Part shown: positions 57,382-64,000 of the stretch, in pieces
Layout of the letters: every line of letters begins with the position of its first letter
How positions within the stretch are numbered: position 1 is the stretch's first letter
NCBI RefSeq assembly: GCF_025457425.1
Contig: NZ_JAMXIA010000001.1
Location: 2,728,001 to 2,792,000 of the forward strand
DNA from: Chryseobacterium foetidum
GTDB taxonomy: Bacteria; Bacteroidota; Bacteroidia; Flavobacteriales; Weeksellaceae
Length of the DNA stretch: 64,000 nt
Reading direction: 5' to 3'
The notes under the pieces: model-generated
What the model was told of the DNA's origin: nothing
The model's input: the letters and a program-made list of their open reading frames with translations, nothing else
Databases searched by the model: none
Translations under genes and position numbers: made by a program

Positions 57382-58260
57382 CTAGCCGTTTACGGCTTCT
57401 ACTTTTTCCACCAGTTCAGGCACGAACTGTTTTAAGATATTTTCAATTCCTCCTTTTAAAGTTGCAGTTGAGCTTGGACATCCTGAACATGCGCCCTGTA
57501 AAAGCATTTTGGCTGTTTTTGTTGAGCCGTCATATTCCATTAAAGAAATTTTACCACCGTCATTTTCTACTGCTGGAGCAACATATTCATTTAAAATATC
57601 AGAAATCTTCTGCTCGTCGTCGGTGTAATCTCTGTTGATGATCTTCTCTACAGGGTTTTCATGCTTTTGAGCTTCGATGGTTGAAATTACTCCACCATTT
57701 TGAAGGTATTCTGCAATCATCCCACGAACCGCCATCATTACCTGATGCCATTCTACAGAATGATCTTTGGTTACAGCCACAAAATTATCAGATATAAAAA
57801 CTTCTGTAGCAAAATCAAACTCCCTGAAAATAGCTTCTGCCAAAGGAATTCCTTCTGCTCCATCCCTTGATTTTACTTCTACGAAACCTTCCATCAGCAG
57901 CTGGCTTGAAACGAACTTCATCACGTTAGGATTTGGCGTCATTTCAGCATAAATTTGATACATTTCCTTTTTCTTCTGAAGATAAATTCTTGGATTTGCC
58001 AAAAGTTCGTCTTCGATTACATTTTTCAGGCTTTCAGCAACGTGTTCCCACTCCACGGTATCCTGTTTAGCAACTGCTATAAAATTGGCTGTAATGAAAA
58101 TTCTTTCCACAAAAGGATAGTTAAAAAGCTCTTGTGCCAAAGGAATTTCAGAAATATCTGAATCTCTGTCCAACTCCAAAGACCCAGGAATCAAATTGTA
58201 GTCGGCTACAAATTTCATCACTTTCGGGTTTTCGGTTGGTTCTATAAGTATGGTATGCAT
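57382..58260 (-). CDS. NifU-like (Nfu) scaffold with duplicated N-terminal domain
   Basis: A 292-aa iron-sulfur cluster carrier. Two tandem Nfu_N domains are visible (~1-85 and ~103-190), each with a PxxNP(K/N)VMKFV-type start: IEPTENPKVMKFVADYN and MTPNPNVMKFVSSQL. The C-terminal NifU domain (~215-292) has the cluster-binding CxxC in LLQGACSGCPSSTATLK. The gene precedes hemH by 20 bases on the same strand, a possible functional link since ferrochelatase in some bacteria holds an iron-sulfur cluster. Confidence 0.9.
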   Translation of the reverse strand: MHTILIEPTENPKVMKFVADYNLIPGSLELDRDSDISEIPLAQELFNYPFVERIFITANFIAVAKQDTVEWEHVAESLKNVIEDELLANPRIYLQKKKEMYQIYAEMTPNPNVMKFVSSQLLMEGFVEVKSRDGAEGIPLAEAIFREFDFATEVFISDNFVAVTKDHSVEWHQVMMAVRGMIAEYLQNGGVISTIEAQKHENPVEKIINRDYTDDEQKISDILNEYVAPAVENDGGKISLMEYDGSTKTAKMLLQGACSGCPSSTATLKGGIENILKQFVPELVEKVEAVNG

Positions 58261-58299
58261 TTTTTAATTAAATTTGAATGTACAAAAATACGGATTTAG

Positions 58300-58328
58300 A
58301 AGTTAGAAGCTGGAAGTTGGGAGTTAGA
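58300..58328. repeat. GAAGTTAGAAGCTGGAAG-type single array
   Basis: A short heptamer array of the GGAAG/GTTAG type (GAAGTTAGAAGCTGGAAG...) lies upstream of the Nfu gene. It has no inverse partner nearby. Confidence 0.55.
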
Positions 58329-58369
58329 TTTTTGCTATGATGATTATTATATCTAAAATTTTTATTCTG

Positions 58370-58569
58370 TTCTTTTGTCTTGAAACAAAAGAACCAAAAA
58401 TTCAAGACTTGGATTTCTTCGCTAAAATTTTAAAAAGATTCCTAAAATTTCCAAACTCGGGCGGAAACAAATTTATAGGTATTAAAGATATTTGTTGCCG
58501 CCACTCAAACAGTGGAAATTTCTTAACGTAATCTTTTTAAAATTTTTTAACGCTTCGATCTCCTAAGTC
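58370..58569. repeat. Large imperfect palindrome, MITE-like
   Basis: CTTTTGTCTTGAAACAAAAGAACC opens an element whose left half (58406-58466) is the imperfect inverse of the right half (58487-58569): CGCTAAAATTTTAAAAAGATT on one side and AATCTTTTTAAAATTTTTTAACG on the other, plus CGGGCGG / GCCGCC near the centre. It could fold into a ~160-base cruciform. No ORF. The CTTTTGTCTTG...ACAAAAG start is one I recall from dispersed elements in related genomes. Confidence 0.65.
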
Positions 58570-58627
58570 AAATAAAAACACAATCAACGATTTTAAAAAT
58601 CATTCATTTAAAATATCAAATTAAAAT

Positions 58628-59146
58628 ATGGCTTTAATAAAAGAACTTTTAGGAAAAACTCCTCAGATCGGAGAAAATACTTTTCTGGCAGAAACCGCAA
58701 CCATTATTGGAGATGTTACGATGGGAACTGACTGCAGCATTTGGTATAATGCCGTAATCAGGGGCGATGTTCATTACATCAAAATGGGAAACAAAGTCAA
58801 CATTCAGGATAACGTGATGTTGCACTGCACGTACCAAAAACATCCTTTAAACATTGGTAACAACGTATCCATCGGTCACAACGCAATTGTTCACGGATGC
58901 ACCATCAAAGATAACGTTCTTATTGGAATGGGGTCAATCGTAATGGATAATTGTCTGGTGGAAGAAAATTCGATAGTTGGTGCAGGATCTGTGGTAACAC
59001 AGGGCACGCATATCAAATCCGGAGAAGTTTGGGGCGGCGTTCCGGCCAGGAAATTGAAAGATATCAATTCCCAGCTTTTGGAAGGCGAAGTCAACAGAAT
59101 CGCAGATAATTATGTGAAGTATTCTTCGTGGTATAAGGAGGAATGA
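58628..59146 (+). CDS. Gamma-class carbonic anhydrase-like protein
   Basis: A 172-aa left-handed beta-helix protein (PaaY/YrdA/CaiE type). Hexapeptide repeats are evident (IIGDVTMGTDCSIWYNAVIRGDVHYIKMG, NVSIGHNAIVHGCTIKDNVLIGMGSIVMDNC). Metal-binding histidines occur at H90/H95-like positions in VMLHCTYQ, IGHNAIVHG. The ending GVPARKLKDI matches the family. Carbonic anhydrase activity is likely but not certain. Confidence 0.9.
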   Translation: MALIKELLGKTPQIGENTFLAETATIIGDVTMGTDCSIWYNAVIRGDVHYIKMGNKVNIQDNVMLHCTYQKHPLNIGNNVSIGHNAIVHGCTIKDNVLIGMGSIVMDNCLVEENSIVGAGSVVTQGTHIKSGEVWGGVPARKLKDINSQLLEGEVNRIADNYVKYSSWYKEE

Positions 59147-59242
59147 TGAGTTGGAGAGTTTGAGGGTTTGAGAGTCGGAGTGGTTTAGTGGACTGGTGGT
59201 TTAGTACTTTACTGATAATTTAATTTTGCAATGACTTAAAAT

Positions 59243-59279
59243 AAAAACGACTTTGGAAATGTTTTTCAGAGTCGTTTTT
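59243..59279 (+). terminator. Terminator after the carbonic anhydrase-like gene
   Basis: AAAAACGACT and AGTCGTTTTT form a 10-bp stem with inner mismatches and a T-run. Confidence 0.7.
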
Positions 59280-59302
59280 GTTGTTGTATAGCTTGGTTAG
59301 TT

Positions 59303-59412
59303 GAACCACTTCGTGGTTCTTGTAAATATCGTTTGTCATTTTCCGTGGGTTTAGCCGAATCTCGTTCCTCGATTTCACCCACGGCTATTAATATTAAACC
59401 ACTTCTTGGTTT
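59303..59412. repeat. REP-like block of three hairpins
   Basis: GAACCAC-TTC-GTGGTTC (59303-59319), CCGTGGGT...ACCCACGG (59343-59350 with 59377-59384) and AAACCA-CTTCT-TGGTTT (59396-59412). The central CCGTGGGTTT resembles REP elements next to RAYT transposases in other bacteria; no RAYT gene is in the window. Confidence 0.55.
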
Positions 59413-59558
59413 TGATTACCTTAAAATTATTTTGAAACAGAATTATTCAAAAATCAAACTTATTATCTAATTTCCTGCACCAAACTTGGCTCTTTTACCT
59501 TCTTACTTGATTCTTTTAGATAACCTTGGCTCTTTTTACTTTTGCTATGTTTCTTACC

Positions 59559-59999
59559 TTAAGGATACACCAACACCGCTTTCCCCGCTTCACATCTGAT
59601 GGAAACCGGTTCTGCCGGAAGCATACAGTCAGAAACAAGTTCGTATTTCTTATTGTGAGCGATCATTCTGTTTTTGAAATTTTCAAGTTTTGCAAGAATA
59701 GATTCTTCATTTTTCTTTGGATAGGCAATATAAGAATACGGTCCGCCACAGGCTTTGGCACCGATTGGAGCAAATGCCCACTCTTTTGAATCTGTGCATT
59801 TTTCTTTTTCGATTTCTGCGTCTATGGCAGATTTTAAAATATCAAGCTGTGCCTGATCATATTTTCTGCTGTCGGCGTCAGCAGGTCTTTCGGCTATATC
59901 TTTTGGGAGTGTTTCGGGATCCGGAGCAGCCGTTTTGCATGCCGTAATTGTAAGAGAAAATACGCAGACTGAAATTATCTTTATGAAATTCATTTTCAT
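59559..59999 (-). CDS. Small lipoprotein, 146 aa
   Basis: An exported lipoprotein: MKMNFIKIISVCVFSLTITAC with Cys at the lipobox, followed by a P/E/D-rich linker. The mature part has four cysteines (EKCTDSKEWAFAPIGAKACGG, SDCMLPAEPVSIRC), probably two disulfides, and a conserved GPYSYIAYP. I do not know the family. It is divergent from the helicase gene. Confidence 0.7.
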   Translation of the reverse strand: MKMNFIKIISVCVFSLTITACKTAAPDPETLPKDIAERPADADSRKYDQAQLDILKSAIDAEIEKEKCTDSKEWAFAPIGAKACGGPYSYIAYPKKNEESILAKLENFKNRMIAHNKKYELVSDCMLPAEPVSIRCEAGKAVLVYP

Positions 60000-60064
60000 T
60001 ATATCATTTTTTTACACGAAATCAAAGTGTATGCCTTCGCAACATTTTTGTAATTTTGAACACG

Positions 60065-62185
60065 ATGAAAGATCATTTTTTTGAATTAATTGAGCATACC
60101 AACAGAAGCGTATTTTTAACAGGAAAAGCAGGAACCGGAAAAACCACCTTCCTGAATGATTTTGTAAAACGCACCCGAAAAAAACACATCGTGGTTGCAC
60201 CCACAGGCATCGCCGCCATCAATGCCGGCGGAGTTACCGTGCATTCTATGTTCGGCCTTCCGCTGCGGACTTTTTTGCCGACCACCGACAGAATTGATAC
60301 CAATCTTGCCAATAATATTTTTGATCTTCAACAACATTTCAAATATAGAAAAGATAAATTAAAACTCCTGCGTGAAGTAGAAGTAATCATCATCGATGAG
60401 GTGTCGATGCTGAGAGCCGATGTTTTGGATATGATGGATCATTCGCTGCGTTTTATCAGAAGAAACGCCTCGCCTTTCGGAGGTGTGCAGATGCTTTTTA
60501 TCGGAGATTTATACCAGCTTCCACCAGTGGTGAGAGACGAGTATGTACTGAAAATGTTTTACAACTCGCCGTTTTTCTTCGACAGTTTAGCCATCAAACA
60601 GATTCCGTTACTTACCATCGAACTGACAAAGGTTTACAGACAGACCGACGAAGATTTTCTTGAAATTTTGAATGCGATCCGCGACGGCGATGTTGCGAAT
60701 ATTAATTTTGAAGAATTAAATAAAAGATACGATCCGCTTTTTGATTCGGGAGATCAGCCTTATGTTTATCTGTGTTCGCACAACAAAATGGCAGACGACA
60801 TCAATCAGGAAAAGCTGCAGGAGCTGAAACACGACGGTACAACTTATGAAGCCAAGCTTTTTGGTGAATTTAAAGAAAACCAATATCCGAATGAGCAATT
60901 TTTAGATTTAAAAATTGGCGCTCAGGTCATGTTCATCCGAAACGATATTTCAGGTGAAAAAAAATATTACAACGGAAAATTAGGTGAAATTTCTTCTCTG
61001 GATGAAAAGGAAATCAAGGTTGTTCTGGAAGGTTCTGAAAGAGAAATTACTGTAAAAAGAGAAGTCTGGGAACAGAAAAAATACTTTCTCGACAGCGAAA
61101 AAAATATCAAAGAAGAAGTTCTGGGAAGCTTCGAACAGTTTCCGATAAAACTGGCTTGGGCGGTTACCATTCATAAAAGTCAGGGTTTGACGTTTGACAA
61201 AGTGATTATTGATGCCGGAAAAAGTTTTACAGCAGGGCAGGTTTACGTTGCTCTTTCGCGTTGCCGTACTTTGGAAGGAATAGTTTTAAAATCTAAAATT
61301 ACCCCTGAAGTTATTTTTAAAGATAACAGAATCCTCAAATTTCAGGGAGATACGCACGCCAATGATCATGTGGAAACTATTATTCATAAAGAAAAATACG
61401 ATTACAGCATCAAAAAAGTACTCAGAACACTCGACTGTCATTGGTTTCTGAAAGAAGTGGAAGACTGGAACAACCGATCCATCGTTACCAAAAGCATAGA
61501 TCATCTTAAGGCAAAAAAACTGTATCAGGAACTGAAGCATGATACTCTGAACCTCATCAAAATTTTTGAGAAACTTGACCGTATTTTAAACCAAAAAATC
61601 ACCAGTTTCATTTCAGGTGAAGAAGAATGGACTGAAATTGAAAGCAAAACCAAAGGCGCCGTCAATTTCTTTTTCAGCGAAACACGGAATAAAATTTTTG
61701 ATCCGATGAAGGATTTTTATTCTGAAATTAAAGGTGCGAAAGGTTTAAAACAATACAACGACGACCTCAGAAACTGGCTCGAAGATATAGAAGAATACCT
61801 CAACAGTTTAAGGGAAATTCATTTACTGGAAACCAAACTTTTAGATGAAAAAAATGATAAGGAAGTGACGATGCAGATTGCAAAAGTTCCTTCTCAGGTT
61901 TTAACTTTCCAGTTATTCGAGCAGGGAAAAACCATTTCTCAGATTGCCATGGAAAGAGGTTTGGTAAAAGAAACCGTGATCGGTCATCTCGCAAAATATG
62001 CAGAAAACGGTCTTTTGGATATTACGAGAGTGATTACTTCAGATAAAATCAAAAAATTTGAAGATGAATATTACAAAAACCCTCACGAAACCCTCAACGA
62101 ATGGAAATCTGCACTGCCGCCGGATTTTGAGTTTAATGAAATCAGAATTTTGATCAATCATTTTAATTTTAAAAAAGGTGATTAA
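60065..62185 (+). CDS. PIF1-like helicase with C-terminal HTH
   Basis: A 706-aa superfamily 1B DNA helicase. Walker A GKAGTGKTTF is at residues ~20-29, then PTGIAAINAGGVTVHSMFGLP (motif Ia), IIIDEVSMLR (Walker B, ~111-120), GDLYQLPPV (motif III), and the UvrD_C_2-like WAVTIHKSQGLTFDKVIID and VYVALSRCRTLEG (motifs V and VI). The C-terminal ~80 residues (FEQGKTISQIAMERGLVKETVIGHLAKYAENG) are a helix-turn-helix of the helicase-associated type. I start at ATG 60065; a TTG 9 bases upstream is weaker. Confidence 0.92.
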   Translation: MKDHFFELIEHTNRSVFLTGKAGTGKTTFLNDFVKRTRKKHIVVAPTGIAAINAGGVTVHSMFGLPLRTFLPTTDRIDTNLANNIFDLQQHFKYRKDKLKLLREVEVIIIDEVSMLRADVLDMMDHSLRFIRRNASPFGGVQMLFIGDLYQLPPVVRDEYVLKMFYNSPFFFDSLAIKQIPLLTIELTKVYRQTDEDFLEILNAIRDGDVANINFEELNKRYDPLFDSGDQPYVYLCSHNKMADDINQEKLQELKHDGTTYEAKLFGEFKENQYPNEQFLDLKIGAQVMFIRNDISGEKKYYNGKLGEISSLDEKEIKVVLEGSEREITVKREVWEQKKYFLDSEKNIKEEVLGSFEQFPIKLAWAVTIHKSQGLTFDKVIIDAGKSFTAGQVYVALSRCRTLEGIVLKSKITPEVIFKDNRILKFQGDTHANDHVETIIHKEKYDYSIKKVLRTLDCHWFLKEVEDWNNRSIVTKSIDHLKAKKLYQELKHDTLNLIKIFEKLDRILNQKITSFISGEEEWTEIESKTKGAVNFFFSETRNKIFDPMKDFYSEIKGAKGLKQYNDDLRNWLEDIEEYLNSLREIHLLETKLLDEKNDKEVTMQIAKVPSQVLTFQLFEQGKTISQIAMERGLVKETVIGHLAKYAENGLLDITRVITSDKIKKFEDEYYKNPHETLNEWKSALPPDFEFNEIRILINHFNFKKGD

Positions 62186-62251
62186 ATAGTACCTCAAAAT
62201 ATTAACTTAACAATATTTTTGGCAGTGAAATGCAAAATATTTAAAATAAAA

Positions 62252-62281
62252 ATGAGCAGTTGCCATTCGGTAGCTGCTCAT
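62252..62281 (+). terminator. Terminator after the helicase gene
   Basis: ATGAGCAG and CTGCTCAT pair around ~14 bases and are followed by CTGTTTT. Confidence 0.7.
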
Positions 62282-62384
62282 CTGTTTTGATGATCAGGAT
62301 ATAGAGCAATTAAGTGACCAAAAATTGTTTCACCGGGTTTTAGCAAATTGAATTAAAATAAAAACATTTTTCCTAAAAAACCAC

Positions 62385-62413
62385 AAAAAAAAACCATCAC
62401 ACAGGACGGTTTT
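62385..62413 (-). terminator. Terminator of the thioredoxin-like gene
   Basis: On the minus strand AAAACCGTC and GATGGTTTT pair (one wobble) around a 6-base loop, followed by T residues. Confidence 0.65.
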
Positions 62414-62437
62414 ACATTTTTATTTATGAATGAAAAA

Positions 62438-62992
62438 CTACTTCCATTTTATATTACAACCCATGCTCGGTCTTTGAATTTCCTCCTGAGGCTCGCCAGA
62501 AAGAAGATTTTCAAAAGCAATAATTAAATCTTCGCCAGTAATATCCTTGTTGTTTCCAGGTCTTGAATCATCCATTTGTCCTCTGTAAATCAAGTCTAAC
62601 TTGTGATCAAAGAAGAAAAAATCAGGTGTGCAGGCTGCTTCGTAAGCTTTGGCAATTGCCTGACTTTCGTCGTACAGATAAGGGAAATCAAATTTTCTGT
62701 CGATTTGAAATTCAATCATCTTCTCGGGAGAATCATCAGGGTATTTTTCTACGTTGTTTGAATTGATGGCAATGAATTCGATCCCGTGTTCATTGTAATC
62801 TTCGTACAGTTCATTTAACTTGTCGATGATGTGAAGCACAAAAGGGCAGTGGTTGCACATGAAAACTACCAACGTACCTTTTTCGCCTTTCAAATCATCT
62901 AATGATTGTATTTCATTGGTTTTTGAAGGATTTGGAAGTTCAAAAAACGGTGCTTTCGTTCCAAGAGCCAACATATTTGAAGGAGTGTTCAT
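62438..62992 (-). CDS. Thioredoxin-like redoxin (AhpC/TSA-fold), CxxCP motif
   Basis: A 184-aa cytoplasmic thioredoxin-fold protein. I start at MNTPSNMLALG (62992); the frame to 63013 adds seven residues. The fold is clear: APFFELPN, GTLVVFMCNHCPFVLHI (CxxCP redox motif, ~residues 50-54), FIAINSNNVEKYPDD and ACTPDFFFFDHKLDLIYRG. It belongs to the single-domain redoxin group often annotated as thioredoxin family protein; the reduction target is unknown. Confidence 0.85.
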   Translation of the reverse strand: MNTPSNMLALGTKAPFFELPNPSKTNEIQSLDDLKGEKGTLVVFMCNHCPFVLHIIDKLNELYEDYNEHGIEFIAINSNNVEKYPDDSPEKMIEFQIDRKFDFPYLYDESQAIAKAYEAACTPDFFFFDHKLDLIYRGQMDDSRPGNNKDITGEDLIIAFENLLSGEPQEEIQRPSMGCNIKWK

Positions 62993-63233
62993 ATCTTGTT
63001 TATTTGCTGACAAAGATAGAGATTTCTTTTATTATTAAAGAGGGGAGATTGAAGATGGATGAAGGAAGTTTATAGCATTTTTAATAAACTTTATTTCCAA
63101 TTGAGGGAGACTATAAAATGAATACGATTTTACAATAATAAAAAGATTCTCCCTTCAAATGCCCATCCCATCCATATTCAGTCAATTTGAGAATGATTCT
63201 GATTGATCCTTCAAAGTTAAATCCTAAAATTAT

Positions 63234-63266
63234 TTTGGAACTTATACTTAAAAGTTTGTAGTTTTG
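63234..63266 (+). promoter_or_regulatory. Promoter of the TetR gene
   Basis: TTTG (63234-63237) and TAGTTTTG (63259-63266) are separated by 21 bases, a good fit to the Bacteroidota -33/-7 consensus. The operator begins directly after the -7 box. Confidence 0.7.
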
Positions 63267-63279
63267 CTAACACTGTTAG
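63267..63279 (+). promoter_or_regulatory. TetR operator 1
   Basis: CTAACACTGTTAG is a palindrome with 5-bp arms (CTAAC/GTTAG). It overlaps the expected transcription start, immediately after the -7 box. The core TAACrCTGTTAG recurs at 63908-63919. Confidence 0.7.
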
Positions 63280-63291
63280 TAAAATAAAATC

Positions 63292-63888
63292 ATGGGTTTA
63301 CATGAACGTCGTCAAAGAGAAAAGGAATCTATCCGTGCAAATATTTTGCAGGCTGCATTCACTTTGGCTAAAACTGACGGTTGGGCATCCCTTTCAATCC
63401 GTAAAATAGCAGATGCCATTGAATACAGTGCTCCGGTGGTGTATGATCATTTTGAAAACAAGGAAGCTATTTTATATGAAATTTCCGTTAACGGATTTCA
63501 CTGTCTTCAGATTGATCTTGAAAAAGCAAAACGAAAGCACGAAACTCCTGAAGATCAGTTAACAGCAATTGTGGATGCGTATTGGAATTTTGCATTTAAA
63601 AATAAAGAATACTATCAACTAATGTTCGGATTGGGAATGCAGTGCAGCGGAAAAGGAATGATGAAGGAAGAGTTTTCGTCTTTTCAGGATATGCTCTACG
63701 ATTGTACTTTTGAGATCATCAGTAAGAAAGGTTCAAATCCTGATAATGCCTGTCACTCGTCGCACGCTTTGTTTTCTGCGGTTCACGGATTGATCTCCAT
63801 TATGATGATGAGAAATGACGATATTCCTTCAACAATGAACAAAACTACTTTGGACGAAACAGTTTCGGCTTTTATCAAATCTCTGTAA
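63292..63888 (+). CDS. TetR/AcrR family transcriptional repressor
   Basis: A 198-aa regulator. The N-terminal HTH is canonical: REKESIRANILQAAFTLAKTDGWASLSIRKIADAIEYSAPVVYDHFENKEAILYEI (residues ~8-63), and the C-terminal domain is a TetR_C type with an all-helical ligand pocket. Palindromic sites of one sequence flank the gene on both sides, which supports autoregulation and control of the downstream gene that starts at 63977. The inducer is unknown. Confidence 0.92.
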   Translation: MGLHERRQREKESIRANILQAAFTLAKTDGWASLSIRKIADAIEYSAPVVYDHFENKEAILYEISVNGFHCLQIDLEKAKRKHETPEDQLTAIVDAYWNFAFKNKEYYQLMFGLGMQCSGKGMMKEEFSSFQDMLYDCTFEIISKKGSNPDNACHSSHALFSAVHGLISIMMMRNDDIPSTMNKTTLDETVSAFIKSL

Positions 63889-63906
63889 ATTTTTTTGAAC
63901 CATAAG

Positions 63907-63919
63907 TTAACGCTGTTAG
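63907..63919 (+). promoter_or_regulatory. TetR operator 2, before the next gene
   Basis: TTAACGCTGTTAG matches operator 1 at 11 of 13 positions and lies 57 bases upstream of the ATG at 63977. Confidence 0.65.
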
Positions 63920-63976
63920 GAAAATTAACAATAGATTTTAAAATAATTTAAATTAAAACAAACTAAAACTTTAAAA

Positions 63977-64000
63977 ATGAAATACGATTTCTTTACATTA
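63977..64000 (+). CDS. Start of a TetR-controlled gene, cut by the window end
   Basis: An ATG at 63977 opens MKYDFFTL at the window edge, behind operator 2 and an A-rich leader. The product cannot be told from eight residues; genes next to such TetR regulators often encode efflux components. Confidence 0.4.

Larger units (their letters stand above)
59147..59558. other. 412-base intergenic region without genes
   Basis: Starts with a degenerate GAGAGTTTGAGGG-type array (59148-59200), then a terminator and a block of three hairpins (listed separately). The final ~140 bases are T-rich (TTGGCTCTTTTACCTT repeated twice, 59485-59545) and show no ORF or clear promoter. Confidence 0.6.

Overview
This is an AT-rich chromosomal window from a member of the Bacteroidota, class Flavobacteriia, most likely Chryseobacterium or a close relative in the Weeksellaceae. 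The evidence is Bacteroidota-type promoters (TAnnTTTG at -7), a T9SS C-terminal sorting domain and a T9SS plug-type protein, several families typical of the phylum (DUF3822, DUF5606, DUF349, DUF4412), and a 14-gene nuo operon with separate nuoC and nuoD and a short nuoG. No rRNA, CRISPR array, complete insertion sequence or prophage was seen.

Layout. 1-8.8 kb: hemW (cut by the window edge), murI, a nitroreductase, an rsmD / four-helix-bundle / DUF3822 / Smr / phosphoesterase run, a serine hydrolase with a duplicated 3' end, and a SixA-type phosphatase. 8.9-12.5 kb: ruvX-def-DUF5606, mazG and a lipoprotein. 12.6-20.6 kb: a 1237-residue outer-membrane phosphoesterase/barrel fusion, an HD-Pycsar-type membrane protein, a GAF-like protein and DUF4412. 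20.7-25.9 kb: an accessory cassette made of a LysM-like protein, a GH19-amidase peptidoglycan hydrolase and two lipoprotein genes, with two apparent frameshifts; I read it as an antibacterial effector-immunity locus. 26.0-40.9 kb: the complex I operon nuoA-N on the minus strand, interrupted by an outer-membrane-protein gene and a four-helix-bundle gene. 41-52.4 kb: GNAT, YugP-type protease, HTTM-like protein, IMPACT protein, ribD, DUF349, aroE, a secreted T9SS endonuclease I, a LolC/E-like permease and rbfA. 52.5-64 kb: methylmalonyl-CoA epimerase, a CAU tRNA, an MBL hydrolase, T9SS plug protein, a RelE-like toxin-antitoxin pair, VOC-hemH-Nfu, a gamma-carbonic anhydrase, a PIF1-like helicase, a thioredoxin-like protein and a TetR regulator with a visible operator that recurs before the next gene.

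The most unusual feature is a family of low-complexity, roughly 7-bp-period arrays. They repeatedly fill the interval between the stop codon of one gene and the start codon of the next, especially inside the nuo operon, and often form imperfect inverted pairs. In two places the inverted pair brackets a small four-helix-bundle (S23/IVP-type) gene; elsewhere the bracket is empty. In hemH an array is read through as part of the protein. This looks like an autonomous/non-autonomous mobile or recombinogenic repeat system, an inference that genome-wide comparison could test.

Other points of note are a probable kinase-like motif pair in the middle of the phosphoesterase/barrel fusion, simple-sequence frameshifts in the effector cassette, a telomere-like CCTTAA array directly before mazG, and several REP-like hairpins between genes. 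All calls come from reading the sequence; no database search was possible.
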